Source: an uncultured Verrucomicrobiota bacterium
Lineage (GTDB): Bacteria; Verrucomicrobiota; Verrucomicrobiia; Chthoniobacterales; SZAS-18
Direction of reading: 5' to 3'
NCBI GenBank assembly: GCA_937873255.1
Contig: CALMVM010000516.1
Span: forward strand, 1-15,055
DNA: 15,055 nucleotides
Under the pieces are notes generated by a model. It saw nothing but the letters and a program-made list of their open reading frames with translations. It ran no database searches and was not told the DNA's origin. Numbering within the stretch: the stretch's first letter is position 1; the number at the start of each line of letters is the position of its first letter. Shown piece after piece: positions 1 through 6,954 of this stretch. The translations under genes and the position numbers were made by a program.

Positions 1-361
1 CGTCGTGCGAGATGAACACCAGCGTGCCCTCGTACTGGTCGAGCGCGCCGATGAGCGCGTCGATGCTCGCCATGTCGAGGTGCGTCGTCGGCTCGTCCAT
101 GAGCAGCATGTTGGGTGGGTTCATGAGCAGCTTGACCAGCGCCAGCCGGCTCTTTTCCCCGCCGCTCAACACCGCCACGGGTTTATAAACGTCGTCGCCG
201 CGAAACAGGAACGACCCCAGCACCGTGCGCGCACTCTGTTCGTTGACGGGGATCGGCGCGTCCTGCGCTTCCTGCAAGACGGTGCGCTTGAGGTCGAGCG
301 TTTCCACGCGGTATTGCGCGAAGTAACCGACCTTCACGTTGCTGCCGACGATTAACACGCA
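1..361 (-). pseudogene. 3' remainder of the ABC-F ATPase gene, downstream of the internal stop; runs off the window start
   Basis: Read on the minus strand in the same frame as the upstream part, this stretch stays open for 120 codons. It carries the rest of ATPase domain 2: a VGSNVKVGYFAQ strand and Q-loop (329-294), signature LSGGEKSRLAL, Walker B MLLMDEPTTHLD and the H-loop FISHD ending at the window edge. Spacing from the domain 2 Walker A to VGYF matches intact family members, so no bases need to be gained or lost. Only the TAA at 364-362 separates the halves. Either the gene is a recent pseudogene, or the stop is a sequence or assembly error, or the downstream part is re-initiated, for example at the GTG at 358-356. 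The conserved motifs argue that decay, if real, is recent. Confidence 0.8.
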
Positions 362-1384
362 TTACATCTCCGTGATCACGCACTCAATAAAATTGAACAG
401 CGTCGATTTGCCCGCGCCGTTGGGGCCGACGAGCACGATGCGCTCGCCGCGTTCGGCGGTGAAATTGAGGTCACGATAAATGGGCTGGCCGCCGGGATAC
501 GCCTGCTCGACGTTTTCGAGCGTGATCGTCTTCAGGCCGCTGCGCGCGGGCTGGGGGAAGCGGAATTTCACCGTCGCCGCCTCGGTCTCGGGGGCTTCGA
601 GTTTTTCCATGCGCGCGATCTGCTTGAGCTTGCTCTGCGCCTGGCTGGCGAGGCTGGCCTTCGCGCGAAAACGGTCGGCGAACCGTTGGAGACTCTCGAT
701 CTCGCGCTGCTGCGCCTTGTAGGCGGCCCATTGCTGCTCGCGGCGGGCGGCGCGCTGTTCGAGGTAGGAGTCGTAATTGCCCCGGTAGCGTTGCAGCCGG
801 CCGTGGCCGATCTCGCAGGTGGTGCCGATGAGTTGATTGAGGAACTCCCGGTCGTGCGAGATCATGAGGATCGCGCCGGGGTAACCCTTCAAATATGCCT
901 GGAACCAGCGCAACGCTTCGAGGTCGAGGTGGTTGGTCGGTTCGTCGAGCATCAACAGATCGGGCTCCTGCGTGAGCAGCCGGGCGAGGTGCGCGCGCAT
1001 CACCCAGCCGCCGCTGAACGTGCGCGCGGGCTTGTCGAAGTCGGTCTCCTTGAACGCGAGGCCGGCGAGGATGCGCTTGGCCTTGGGCTGGAGCGAGAGC
1101 GCGTCGTATTCGTCGGCCTCATGCGAGGTGGCGAGGGCGAGGATGGACTCGTCGCCGGCCGGGGCGCTTTCCTGCGGCAGGAAGCCGAGGGTCGCGCCGC
1201 GTTCGAGCAGGACCTGGCCCTCGTCGGGCGAGTTTTCCTTGAGGATGATGGAGAACAGCGTGGACTTGCCCGCGCCGTTGGGGCCGACGAGGCCGATGCG
1301 CTCGCCGCGGTTGATTTGCAGCGAGGCGTCGCGGAAAAGCGTCCGGCCACCGTAGGCTTTGGCGAGGTTGGAAAGGGTCAGCAT
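362..1384 (-). CDS. ABC-F family ATPase, truncated by an in-frame stop in the second ATPase domain
   Basis: The gene encodes 340 residues before the stop. ABC-F proteins are soluble twin-ATPase proteins that usually act on the ribosome. Domain 1 has Walker A GPNGAGKST (34-42), signature FSGGW (123-127), Walker B LLMLDEPTNHLDL (143-155) and the H-loop SHD (176-178). A charged linker follows (about 205-262). Domain 2 begins near 286 and has Walker A GPNGAGKST (320-328). The reading frame then meets TAA at 364-362, 12 codons after Walker A, although the family motifs resume in the same frame beyond it. I chose the ATG at 1384 because MLTLSNLAKAYGG is the family's N-terminus. The open frame extends upstream to 1567 but has no family character and overlaps the divergent gene. 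The stretch between Walker A and the signature in domain 1 looks shorter than in many ABC-F proteins. No Shine-Dalgarno is seen. The exact subfamily is not resolved. Confidence 0.85.
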   Translation of the reverse strand: MLTLSNLAKAYGGRTLFRDASLQINRGERIGLVGPNGAGKSTLFSIILKENSPDEGQVLLERGATLGFLPQESAPAGDESILALATSHEADEYDALSLQPKAKRILAGLAFKETDFDKPARTFSGGWVMRAHLARLLTQEPDLLMLDEPTNHLDLEALRWFQAYLKGYPGAILMISHDREFLNQLIGTTCEIGHGRLQRYRGNYDSYLEQRAARREQQWAAYKAQQREIESLQRFADRFRAKASLASQAQSKLKQIARMEKLEAPETEAATVKFRFPQPARSGLKTITLENVEQAYPGGQPIYRDLNFTAERGERIVLVGPNGAGKSTLFNFIECVITEM

Positions 1385-1476
1385 AGCGGGCGCGAAAAGG
1401 AGCGCACACCCTGCCCGCAATCGGCCCGGCGCGCAAGCAGGGCAGGTTGACGGGCGCGAGGACGATCTGTTATCCC

Positions 1477-2337
1477 ATGGGAATGATTCGTTTGCGTCCC
1501 TCCCGCCTCGTTTGGTCCACGATTTTCCTCCTGCTCGGCGTCGCCGCCGGGCGCGCGCAATCCCCATCCGCGACGCCGCCGCCGTCGCCCGCGCCGATCC
1601 GCGTGATGATCCTCGGCACCTACCACTTCGGCAATCCGAACCAGGACCTCCACGACGTGAAGGCCGACAACATGCTCACCCCCAAACGGCAGGAGGAACT
1701 CGCCGATCTCGCCAACCGCCTCGCTCGCTTCGCGCCGACGGCCGTCGCCGTCGAATCGACCGCCAAACGGCCGGATTTCACCGATCCCGGGTACGAGAAA
1801 TTCACGGCCGCCGACCTGGCGAAGGACGCGAACGAGACCACGCAGATCGGTTACCGGCTGGCGAGGCAACTCGGCCACAAGGCGGTCTACGACATCGACG
1901 AGCAGAGCGAGACCGTGGATTATTTCCCCTTCGGCAAGGTCCAGGAGTTCGTCGAGGCGCACGGCCAGACCGGCGTGCTGGAACGGCTCCATGCCGACGT
2001 GCAGACAGACATGGCCGCCATCGAGGAAACGCAAAAAACCCAGCCCGTCCGGCTGGCGCTCGCCCGCATGAACGAGCCCGCCTACATCCTGCACAGCAAC
2101 GACGCGTTTTATTATACCTTCCTGAAGATGGCCGACGCGCGGACCCAGCCCGGGGCGGAGTTGAACGCGATGTGGTACATGCGCAACGCGAAGATTTTCT
2201 CGAAATTAACGCTCACGGCCAAGCCGGGCGACCGCATCGTGGTGATCTTCGGCGGCGGCCATTGTTACTGGCTGCGGCACCTCGTCGAGCACACGCCCGG
2301 CTATCAGCTCGTCGAGCCGAACGAGTATCTGAAATGA
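1477..2337 (+). CDS. Secreted DUF5694-like protein (TIKI/TraB/EreA-like fold suspected)
   Basis: The product has 286 residues. A signal peptide covers about residues 1-27 (basic IRLRPSR, hydrophobic core, GRA|QS cleavage), followed by a Pro/Ser-rich linker, so it should act in the periplasm or outside the cell. The mature part starts with VMILGTYHFGNPN (43-55). It then shows LTPKRQEEL (67-75), AVE (91-93), YDIDE (138-142) and, near the end, VVIFGGGHCYWLR with H262. From memory this order matches DUF5694, whose Gly-Thr-x-His, Glu and late Gly-His motifs recall the TIKI/TraB/erythromycin-esterase superfamily of putative metal-dependent hydrolases. No substrate can be named. Two starts are possible (1477 and 1483); both keep the signal peptide and neither has a Shine-Dalgarno. 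It is divergent from the ABC-F gene with a gap of 92 bp, and convergent with the next minus-strand gene across an inverted repeat. Confidence 0.8.
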   Translation: MGMIRLRPSRLVWSTIFLLLGVAAGRAQSPSATPPPSPAPIRVMILGTYHFGNPNQDLHDVKADNMLTPKRQEELADLANRLARFAPTAVAVESTAKRPDFTDPGYEKFTAADLAKDANETTQIGYRLARQLGHKAVYDIDEQSETVDYFPFGKVQEFVEAHGQTGVLERLHADVQTDMAAIEETQKTQPVRLALARMNEPAYILHSNDAFYYTFLKMADARTQPGAELNAMWYMRNAKIFSKLTLTAKPGDRIVVIFGGGHCYWLRHLVEHTPGYQLVEPNEYLK

Positions 2338-2399
2338 GCGGACCGGAATCGAGCGGGAAGATTCCGAACAAGCCGCTTGCGGCCGGTCGTGCCGGCAAT

Positions 2400-2508
2400 T
2401 GGTAGGGATGGCTCTCCGAGCCGTCCGTCGATTGGCTTGGATGAACAACGTGCGCACAGGCCGCCCCGCCGGAAAATCCACGGACGGCTCGGAGAGCCAT
2501 CCCTACCA
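2400..2508. repeat. Long inverted repeat with self-complementary arms, between convergent genes
   Basis: A perfect 29-bp inverted repeat has arms at 2400-2428 and 2480-2508, with a 51-base centre whose edges continue the pairing imperfectly. Each arm can fold on its own: GGATGGCTC-TCC-GAGCCGTCC gives a 9-bp stem with one G-U pair and a 3-base loop. The element sits between the 3' end of the DUF5694-like gene and the 3' end of the convergent secreted gene. It could act as a bidirectional transcription stop. Its form resembles the interspersed palindromic (REP/MITE-like) elements of Verrucomicrobiota and similar genomes, but copy number cannot be judged from one window. The gap just before it (2338-2399) holds only small GC-rich hairpins. 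Confidence 0.85.
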
Positions 2509-2534
2509 GTGGGGACGAACGCCTGCGGCGGGGT

Positions 2535-3416
2535 TCACTTCGGCGTGACGATCTCCGTCAGCTGGACCACCCACTTGTCGAAGTCCGGGTGGTCCGGGTG
2601 CCCCTTGATGATCCCCAGCATGTCGGCCACGGCGCGGTCCTTGTCGCCGAGGACCAGTTCATCTTCCGCGCGGTTCCAGAAAAGAGTGGGACGACGAATG
2701 CCGTTGAATTTGTTGATGGCGAGACTGTTCGCCTTCGAGTCGAGACGACCGGCCTCGGTCTGAATTTTGTTGTCCCAGTAGGCGAGCAGGCGGGGGTCTT
2801 TGAGGTCCCTCAAAACGGGCAGGATCGATTTCTGGAAAATGCCGTCCACGTTGAAGGGCTGCATCTCCCAATCGGGCAGGCCGCTGATGTACGGGCCGAT
2901 CTGGAAGTAGGTCACGAACACGTTGTCGCCGAGCCCCTTGTTGGCGAGGTTCATCGACCACAGCGAGTCGTAGATCGGCGTGACCTGGCTCGTGTAATCG
3001 TAGAGCGCGGACAACAATTCCTTGGTCTTCGCCCCGGAGGCGTGCTGCCACGTCAGGCTGATGTAGACCAACTCCAGGCGCAGGGCGTTGACGAAATTCT
3101 TGTCGCGCATCTGGTCGGCGTTCTGCTTGCGCCACTCGACGATCCTCGCGCCCTCGTTGCCGCCCTTGCCCTGGATTTCCACGGCCAAAACCGCCTGTTC
3201 GTAAGCCTTTGCCGGGTCGGCCAGCGCCGCGCGGATGCTGCCGAGCGTCTGGCCCTTGCCCTGGGCGATGGACTGCGTTTGCCGGGCCTTGAGGTCCTTG
3301 AGCGTGGCGAGCACGGCGGCGGGATCGACCGGCGGCGGGGACGACTGGGCGCGGAGAGCACACGGCACGAGCAAACCCGCGCACGCGGCGAGCCGGACAA
3401 CGAAGAGGGGACGCAT
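2535..3416 (-). CDS. Secreted protein of unknown function
   Basis: The product has 293 residues and I recognise no family. A signal peptide is clear: basic start MRPLFVVR, hydrophobic core, and LRA|QSS cleavage after residue 23, followed by a PPPVDP linker. The mature part is mostly helical-looking and soluble, without further membrane segments. It contains a charged, Gln-rich helix near residues 35-60, aromatic-rich stretches (YISLTWQH, TPIYDSLWSMN, GLPDWEMQPFNVDG) and a C-terminal segment (VADMLGIIKGHPDHPDFDKWVVQL) that resembles a TPR-type helical pair. It lies downstream of the oxalate decarboxylase gene on the same strand, but a terminator separates them, so separate transcription is likely. 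Codon use matches the neighbours. It is probably a lineage-restricted exported protein; I would not assign a function. Confidence 0.75.
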   Translation of the reverse strand: MRPLFVVRLAACAGLLVPCALRAQSSPPPVDPAAVLATLKDLKARQTQSIAQGKGQTLGSIRAALADPAKAYEQAVLAVEIQGKGGNEGARIVEWRKQNADQMRDKNFVNALRLELVYISLTWQHASGAKTKELLSALYDYTSQVTPIYDSLWSMNLANKGLGDNVFVTYFQIGPYISGLPDWEMQPFNVDGIFQKSILPVLRDLKDPRLLAYWDNKIQTEAGRLDSKANSLAINKFNGIRRPTLFWNRAEDELVLGDKDRAVADMLGIIKGHPDHPDFDKWVVQLTEIVTPK

Positions 3417-3451
3417 GGAAGCGCCAGCTTACAGGGACATCCCCGCCGCTG

Positions 3452-3493
3452 TAAACAAAACGCGCATCCCCCGTGCGAACGAGGGACGCGCGT
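3452..3493 (-). terminator. Intrinsic terminator after the oxalate decarboxylase gene
   Basis: Read on the minus strand, an 11-bp stem (ACGCGCGTCCC pairing with GGGATGCGCGT, one G-U) closes a 12-base loop. It is followed by a T-rich run TTTTGTTTA (3460-3452) that overlaps the stem base by one T. It starts 28 bases beyond the oxdC stop codon, the expected place and orientation for rho-independent termination. It separates oxdC from the secreted-protein gene at 3416. Confidence 0.8.
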
Positions 3494-3521
3494 CGTTGAA
3501 TGCTCTGTGCTCCGCACCGCC

Positions 3522-4763
3522 TCAGGCCGGGACGATCACGCCCTTGTCCCTCGGGATGGCGTCGTACGTGGCCGAGTCGATGTTCAGGTGCGACATCACG
3601 AGCGTCTTGGGCGTATGGGAGATCCATTCCGTGAAGGAAAGGTCCTGGTAGTTCGGAGCCTTGAAGACCTCCAGGAATTCCAGGTCTTCCGTGCCGGTGT
3701 TCTCAATGTAATGGCCGACGTTGTTGCCCACCGCGCCCACGTCGCCCGCCTGGAAGTCCATCGTGCGCGCGCGGTTGCCGGCGGTGAACACCGTCATGCG
3801 GCCCTTGCCTTTGATGTAATATTGCCACTCGTCCGAGTTCGGGTGCCAGTGGAGTTCGCGGATGCCGCCCGGCTTCACGAGGACCTTGGCCGCCGCGATG
3901 GTCTTGGAGATCGGGAACTTGGACGAGTCGTTGATGGTCGCGGTGCCGCTCCTGGTTTCCTTGTCGGGCTTGTCCTTCGACATGAAATAGGTGAACGAGG
4001 TCTTCGAGTAGCCGAGCGTGCCGGCGGCCTGCCTGCGCTCCTCTTCGAGCGCCTTGAAGGGCTGCGCGAAGAAGATGAACTGCTCCTCCTTCGGGAGTTT
4101 TGCGAGCGCCTCGACGCTGGTGCCCATGATCTTCGCCAGCACGTCCTTGGGCGTGCGCGCGACCCACTCCGAGATCAGGAAGGTCTCGTACTCGTTGAAT
4201 TTGCCGTCGTCGAACACGAGGAGGAACTCGCACCCGTTGCCCTGCGCTTCGGCCTGGATGGAATGCGGGATACCCGGCGGGAAATACCACAGGTCGCCCG
4301 GCCCCACGTCGTCGACGAATGCCTTGCCGTCGTAGTCGATGCAGGTCACGCGCGCCTTGCCTTCGAGCATGTAGGCCCACTCGGCGGATTTGTGCCAGTG
4401 GAGTTCACGGCAGCCATTGGGCAGCAGGCGCATGTTCACGCCGGCCATCTCGGGAGCGGTGATGAGGTCTTTGTATGTCACCTGCCGCGCCCAGCCGGCG
4501 GCGGAGGTTTTCTTGCGGGCGAAAGAATACGGGTACTTGAAGGGATCGACGTTGCCGTGGTCGGTGGGCGGCGAGAAGGTGGAATCCGGGTTTTCCTGCT
4601 GCAACTCGTTGTTACGCGGCCCCAGGATGCTGTGCTTGGGGTCGCTCGGGTTGGACTTCAGTTCGGTCTCCTTTTCCTCCGCACCGGCGCGGGAAGCGAG
4701 GAACATCGCGCCGCTGGCGGCGGCGGCTCTTTTCAGGAGGTCACGGCGTGTAATGGAGTTCAT
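3522..4763 (-). CDS. oxdC: Bicupin oxalate decarboxylase, Tat-exported
   Basis: The product has 413 residues. It should convert oxalate to formate and CO2 using manganese bound in cupin sites. The N-terminus is a twin-arginine signal: TRRDLLK (5-11), hydrophobic stretch, AGA cleavage near residue 28. Cupin 1 has RELHWH with ligands H122, H124, E128 and H167 (GIPHS). Cupin 2 has H305, H307, E312 and H351 (VGHYIENTG). The lid between them, FNEYETF (189-195), keeps a Glu (E191) where Bacillus OxdC has SENST with catalytic Glu162. That favours decarboxylase over oxidase activity. A conserved FLEVFK (E365) matches the second-site Glu. The start is fixed by the Tat signal; no Shine-Dalgarno is seen. 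An intrinsic terminator follows. The gene is divergent from the SDR gene across 137 bp and has no formyl-CoA transferase or oxalate transporter nearby. Confidence 0.92.
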   Translation of the reverse strand: MNSITRRDLLKRAAAASGAMFLASRAGAEEKETELKSNPSDPKHSILGPRNNELQQENPDSTFSPPTDHGNVDPFKYPYSFARKKTSAAGWARQVTYKDLITAPEMAGVNMRLLPNGCRELHWHKSAEWAYMLEGKARVTCIDYDGKAFVDDVGPGDLWYFPPGIPHSIQAEAQGNGCEFLLVFDDGKFNEYETFLISEWVARTPKDVLAKIMGTSVEALAKLPKEEQFIFFAQPFKALEEERRQAAGTLGYSKTSFTYFMSKDKPDKETRSGTATINDSSKFPISKTIAAAKVLVKPGGIRELHWHPNSDEWQYYIKGKGRMTVFTAGNRARTMDFQAGDVGAVGNNVGHYIENTGTEDLEFLEVFKAPNYQDLSFTEWISHTPKTLVMSHLNIDSATYDAIPRDKGVIVPA

Positions 4764-4900
4764 GGGGATGAGGTAGGGGATTGGTGGATTTTTACTGCTA
4801 GTTCAAGGTTCAACGATCCCGCTGGCTTGTCTATCGGTGATTCGACGCGAACGACAAAAACCCGGCGTGCGTCGGGCCGGTCTGCGGATAAGGTGCCGGC

Positions 4901-5692
4901 ATGAACGCAAACGCACGTTGGTCGCTCGCAGGCAAGAACGCGCTGGTCACGGGGGCCACCAAGGGCATCGGGCGGGCGGTGGCGGAGGAGTTCATGGAAC
5001 TGGGCGCGCGGGTGTTCATCGTGGCGCGCAACGCGAAAGACGTGGACGACTGCCTCGCCGAGTGGACGAAGCGCGGATGGAAGGCGGCAGGCACCGTGGG
5101 AGACGTGTCGAAGGCGAAGGACCGCGCGCAGGTGATGGAGGCCGCGTTGCTCGAATTCGAAGGCGAACTGGACATCCTCGTCAACAACGCGGGCGGCAAC
5201 ATCCGCAAGAAGGCGCTCGACTACGCGGCGGACGAATTTCAACAGTTGATGGACCGCAATCTGGTCTCCGCGTGGGAGTTGAGCCGGTTGGCGCATCCGT
5301 TCCTCAAGGAGCGCGCCGGGAAGTCCGAGGGCGGCAGCGCCATCGTGAACATCGGCAGTGTGGCCGGGCTGGTGGCGCTCCGCACGGGCGTGCCCTATGG
5401 CGCGAGCAAGGCGGCGATGTCGCAGATGACGCGCGGCCTGGCCGGCGAATGGGCGGCGGACGGCATCCGCGTCAACTGCGTCGCGCCGTGGTACATCCGC
5501 ACGCCGCTGGCCGAAACGGTGCTCAAGGACGAGGCGTACCACGCGGAGGTCGTCGCGCGCACGCCGCTGGGCCGCGTGGGCGAGCCGCGCGAGGTGGCGG
5601 CGGCGGCGGCATTCCTGGCGATGGGGGCGGCGAGCTTCGTCACCGGCCAGACGCTGGCGGCCGACGGGGGGTTTTTGGCGTGGAGTTTTTGA
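4901..5692 (+). CDS. SDR-family oxidoreductase, tropinone reductase-like
   Basis: The product has 263 residues, a normal length for a classical short-chain dehydrogenase/reductase. The nucleotide-binding motif TGATKGIG (17-24) follows the first strand. The basic VARN after strand 2 (R43) suggests NADPH preference. NNAGG (95-99) and the catalytic tetrad N120, S153, Y166 and K170 (YGASK) are all present. VNCVAPWYIRTPLA (191-204) is characteristic of the tropinone-reductase-like group. FVTGQTLAADGGF near the C-terminus is the usual SDR ending. The substrate cannot be told; bacterial members mostly reduce small ketones or sugar-derived keto compounds. It is cytoplasmic, with no signal peptide. 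The stop codon lies 7 bases from the convergent tgt stop codon, with no room for a dedicated terminator. The start ATG at 4901 lacks a clear ribosome-binding site. Confidence 0.9.
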   Translation: MNANARWSLAGKNALVTGATKGIGRAVAEEFMELGARVFIVARNAKDVDDCLAEWTKRGWKAAGTVGDVSKAKDRAQVMEAALLEFEGELDILVNNAGGNIRKKALDYAADEFQQLMDRNLVSAWELSRLAHPFLKERAGKSEGGSAIVNIGSVAGLVALRTGVPYGASKAAMSQMTRGLAGEWAADGIRVNCVAPWYIRTPLAETVLKDEAYHAEVVARTPLGRVGEPREVAAAAAFLAMGAASFVTGQTLAADGGFLAWSF

Positions 5693-5699
5693 AGGAAGT

Positions 5700-6893
5700 T
5701 CACGCCACGCTGTCCGGTGAATCCTCGGGCGGAGGACCGCCGCCAGGGAGAGAGGCGGCGGCTTGCTGAACGCGGTAGCCTGCCACGAATCGCTCGCGGA
5801 AGGTCTGGAACGTTCCCGCCTCCAATTCCGCACGGACCCGTTCCATGAGGTGCAGGTAGAAGTGGAGGTTGTGCAGCGTGACCAGGCGCAGGCCCAGGAT
5901 TTCCTCGGCCTTGAGGAGGTGGCGCAGGTAGCCCCGGCTGAACTCCCGGCACGCGGGGCACTGGCAACCCTCCTCAATGGGGCTTTGGTCCTTGATGTAG
6001 ACCGAGTTGCGGAGATTCAGGGTGCCGGCGGCCGTGAACGCCGTGCCGTTGCGCGCGATGCGGGTGGGCAGCACGCAGTCGAACAGGTCGATCCCCCGCG
6101 CGACCATCTCGACCATCTGCGGCGGCGTGCCCAGGCCCATCGCGTAGCGCGGACGGTCGGCGGGCAGGAAGGGTTCGCTGCGCTCGACGGCGAGCATCAT
6201 CTCGTTCTCGGGTTCGCCCACGGAAACGCCTCCGACGGCGTAGCCGTCCCAATCCATCGCGGCCAGCGCGCGGGCGGCCTTTTCGCGCAGGTCGGCGAAC
6301 GTCGCGCCCTGCACGATGCCGAAGCGCAGTTGCGGCCGGCCGGTGGTCTCGCTGTTGGGGTGGGCGGCGGCCCAGTCGCGGCAGCGTTGCGCCCAGCGCA
6401 GGGTCAGGTCGAGGGACCGGGCGGCGTAGTCGTATTCGCACGGGTACGGCGGGCATTCGTCGAAGGCCATGTGGATGTCCGAGCCGAGCACGCTCTGGAT
6501 TTCCATGGCCGTCTCGGGGCCGATGAAGGTCGGCGTGCCGTCGAGGTGGTTCTGGAAATGGACGCCCTCCTCGGTGATGCGACGGATTTTCGCCAGGGAA
6601 AACACCTGGTAGCCGCCCGAGTCGGTGAGGATCGGCCCGTCCCAGCGCATGAACTCGTGCAGCCCGCCGAAGCCGCGCATCACGTCGAGGCCGGGGCGAA
6701 CGAAGAGGTGGTACGTGTTGCCGAGAATGATCTGCGCGCGCAGGTCGCGGAGTTCGGCGGGCGAGACGGCCTTGACGGTCCCCTGCGTGCCCACGGGCAT
6801 GAAGGTCGGCGTCTCGATGACGCCGTGCGCGGTGGCGAGCCGTCCGCGCCGGGCGGGGGGGCGGGGGGTTTCCGGGGAGCGGAGTTGGCACAT
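5700..6893 (-). CDS. tgt: tRNA-guanine(34) transglycosylase
   Basis: The product has 397 residues. It exchanges guanine 34 of tRNAs for Asp, Asn, His and Tyr for preQ1, the insertion step of queuosine synthesis. The TIM-barrel motifs are intact: RRGRLATAHGVIETPTFMPVGT (15-36), the nucleophile region TDSGGYQVFSL (D91), DIHMAFDECPPYP, GIVQGATFADLR, YAVGGVSVGEP, MGLGTP, and FDCVLPTR (D272). The zinc site CQCPAC plus H341 (C310, C312, C315) is complete. I chose the ATG at 6893 because MCQLRSPETPRPPARRGRL aligns with the usual start. The frame is open upstream to 7058 but would overlap the divergent Uma2 gene. The tail after about residue 380 is a low-complexity Gly/Pro-rich extension. No other queuosine genes are in the window. 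Confidence 0.95.
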   Translation of the reverse strand: MCQLRSPETPRPPARRGRLATAHGVIETPTFMPVGTQGTVKAVSPAELRDLRAQIILGNTYHLFVRPGLDVMRGFGGLHEFMRWDGPILTDSGGYQVFSLAKIRRITEEGVHFQNHLDGTPTFIGPETAMEIQSVLGSDIHMAFDECPPYPCEYDYAARSLDLTLRWAQRCRDWAAAHPNSETTGRPQLRFGIVQGATFADLREKAARALAAMDWDGYAVGGVSVGEPENEMMLAVERSEPFLPADRPRYAMGLGTPPQMVEMVARGIDLFDCVLPTRIARNGTAFTAAGTLNLRNSVYIKDQSPIEEGCQCPACREFSRGYLRHLLKAEEILGLRLVTLHNLHFYLHLMERVRAELEAGTFQTFRERFVAGYRVQQAAASLPGGGPPPEDSPDSVA

Positions 6894-6954
6894 GCGGGGG
6901 TTGGGCTTGGCCGGTCGGGCGAAAGGCGGTAAGCTTGCGGCCAAGGGGGCCACC

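Noticed and set aside
1359..2405. 348-codon open frame on the plus strand
   Set aside because: Arg/Pro-rich frame overlapping the DUF5694-like gene, which has a signal peptide and conserved motifs in another frame.
4855..4885. GC-rich hairpin with A/T run between oxdC and the SDR gene
   Set aside because: On the minus strand it gives only a 4-5 bp stem before TTTTT, and no minus-strand gene ends there, so a terminator call is not supported.
2589..4904. 771-codon open frame on the plus strand
   Set aside because: It lies antisense to the secreted-protein gene and oxdC, both of which have signal peptides and family motifs. The translation is Arg/Val/Gly-rich without any domain, as expected of a high-GC shadow frame.
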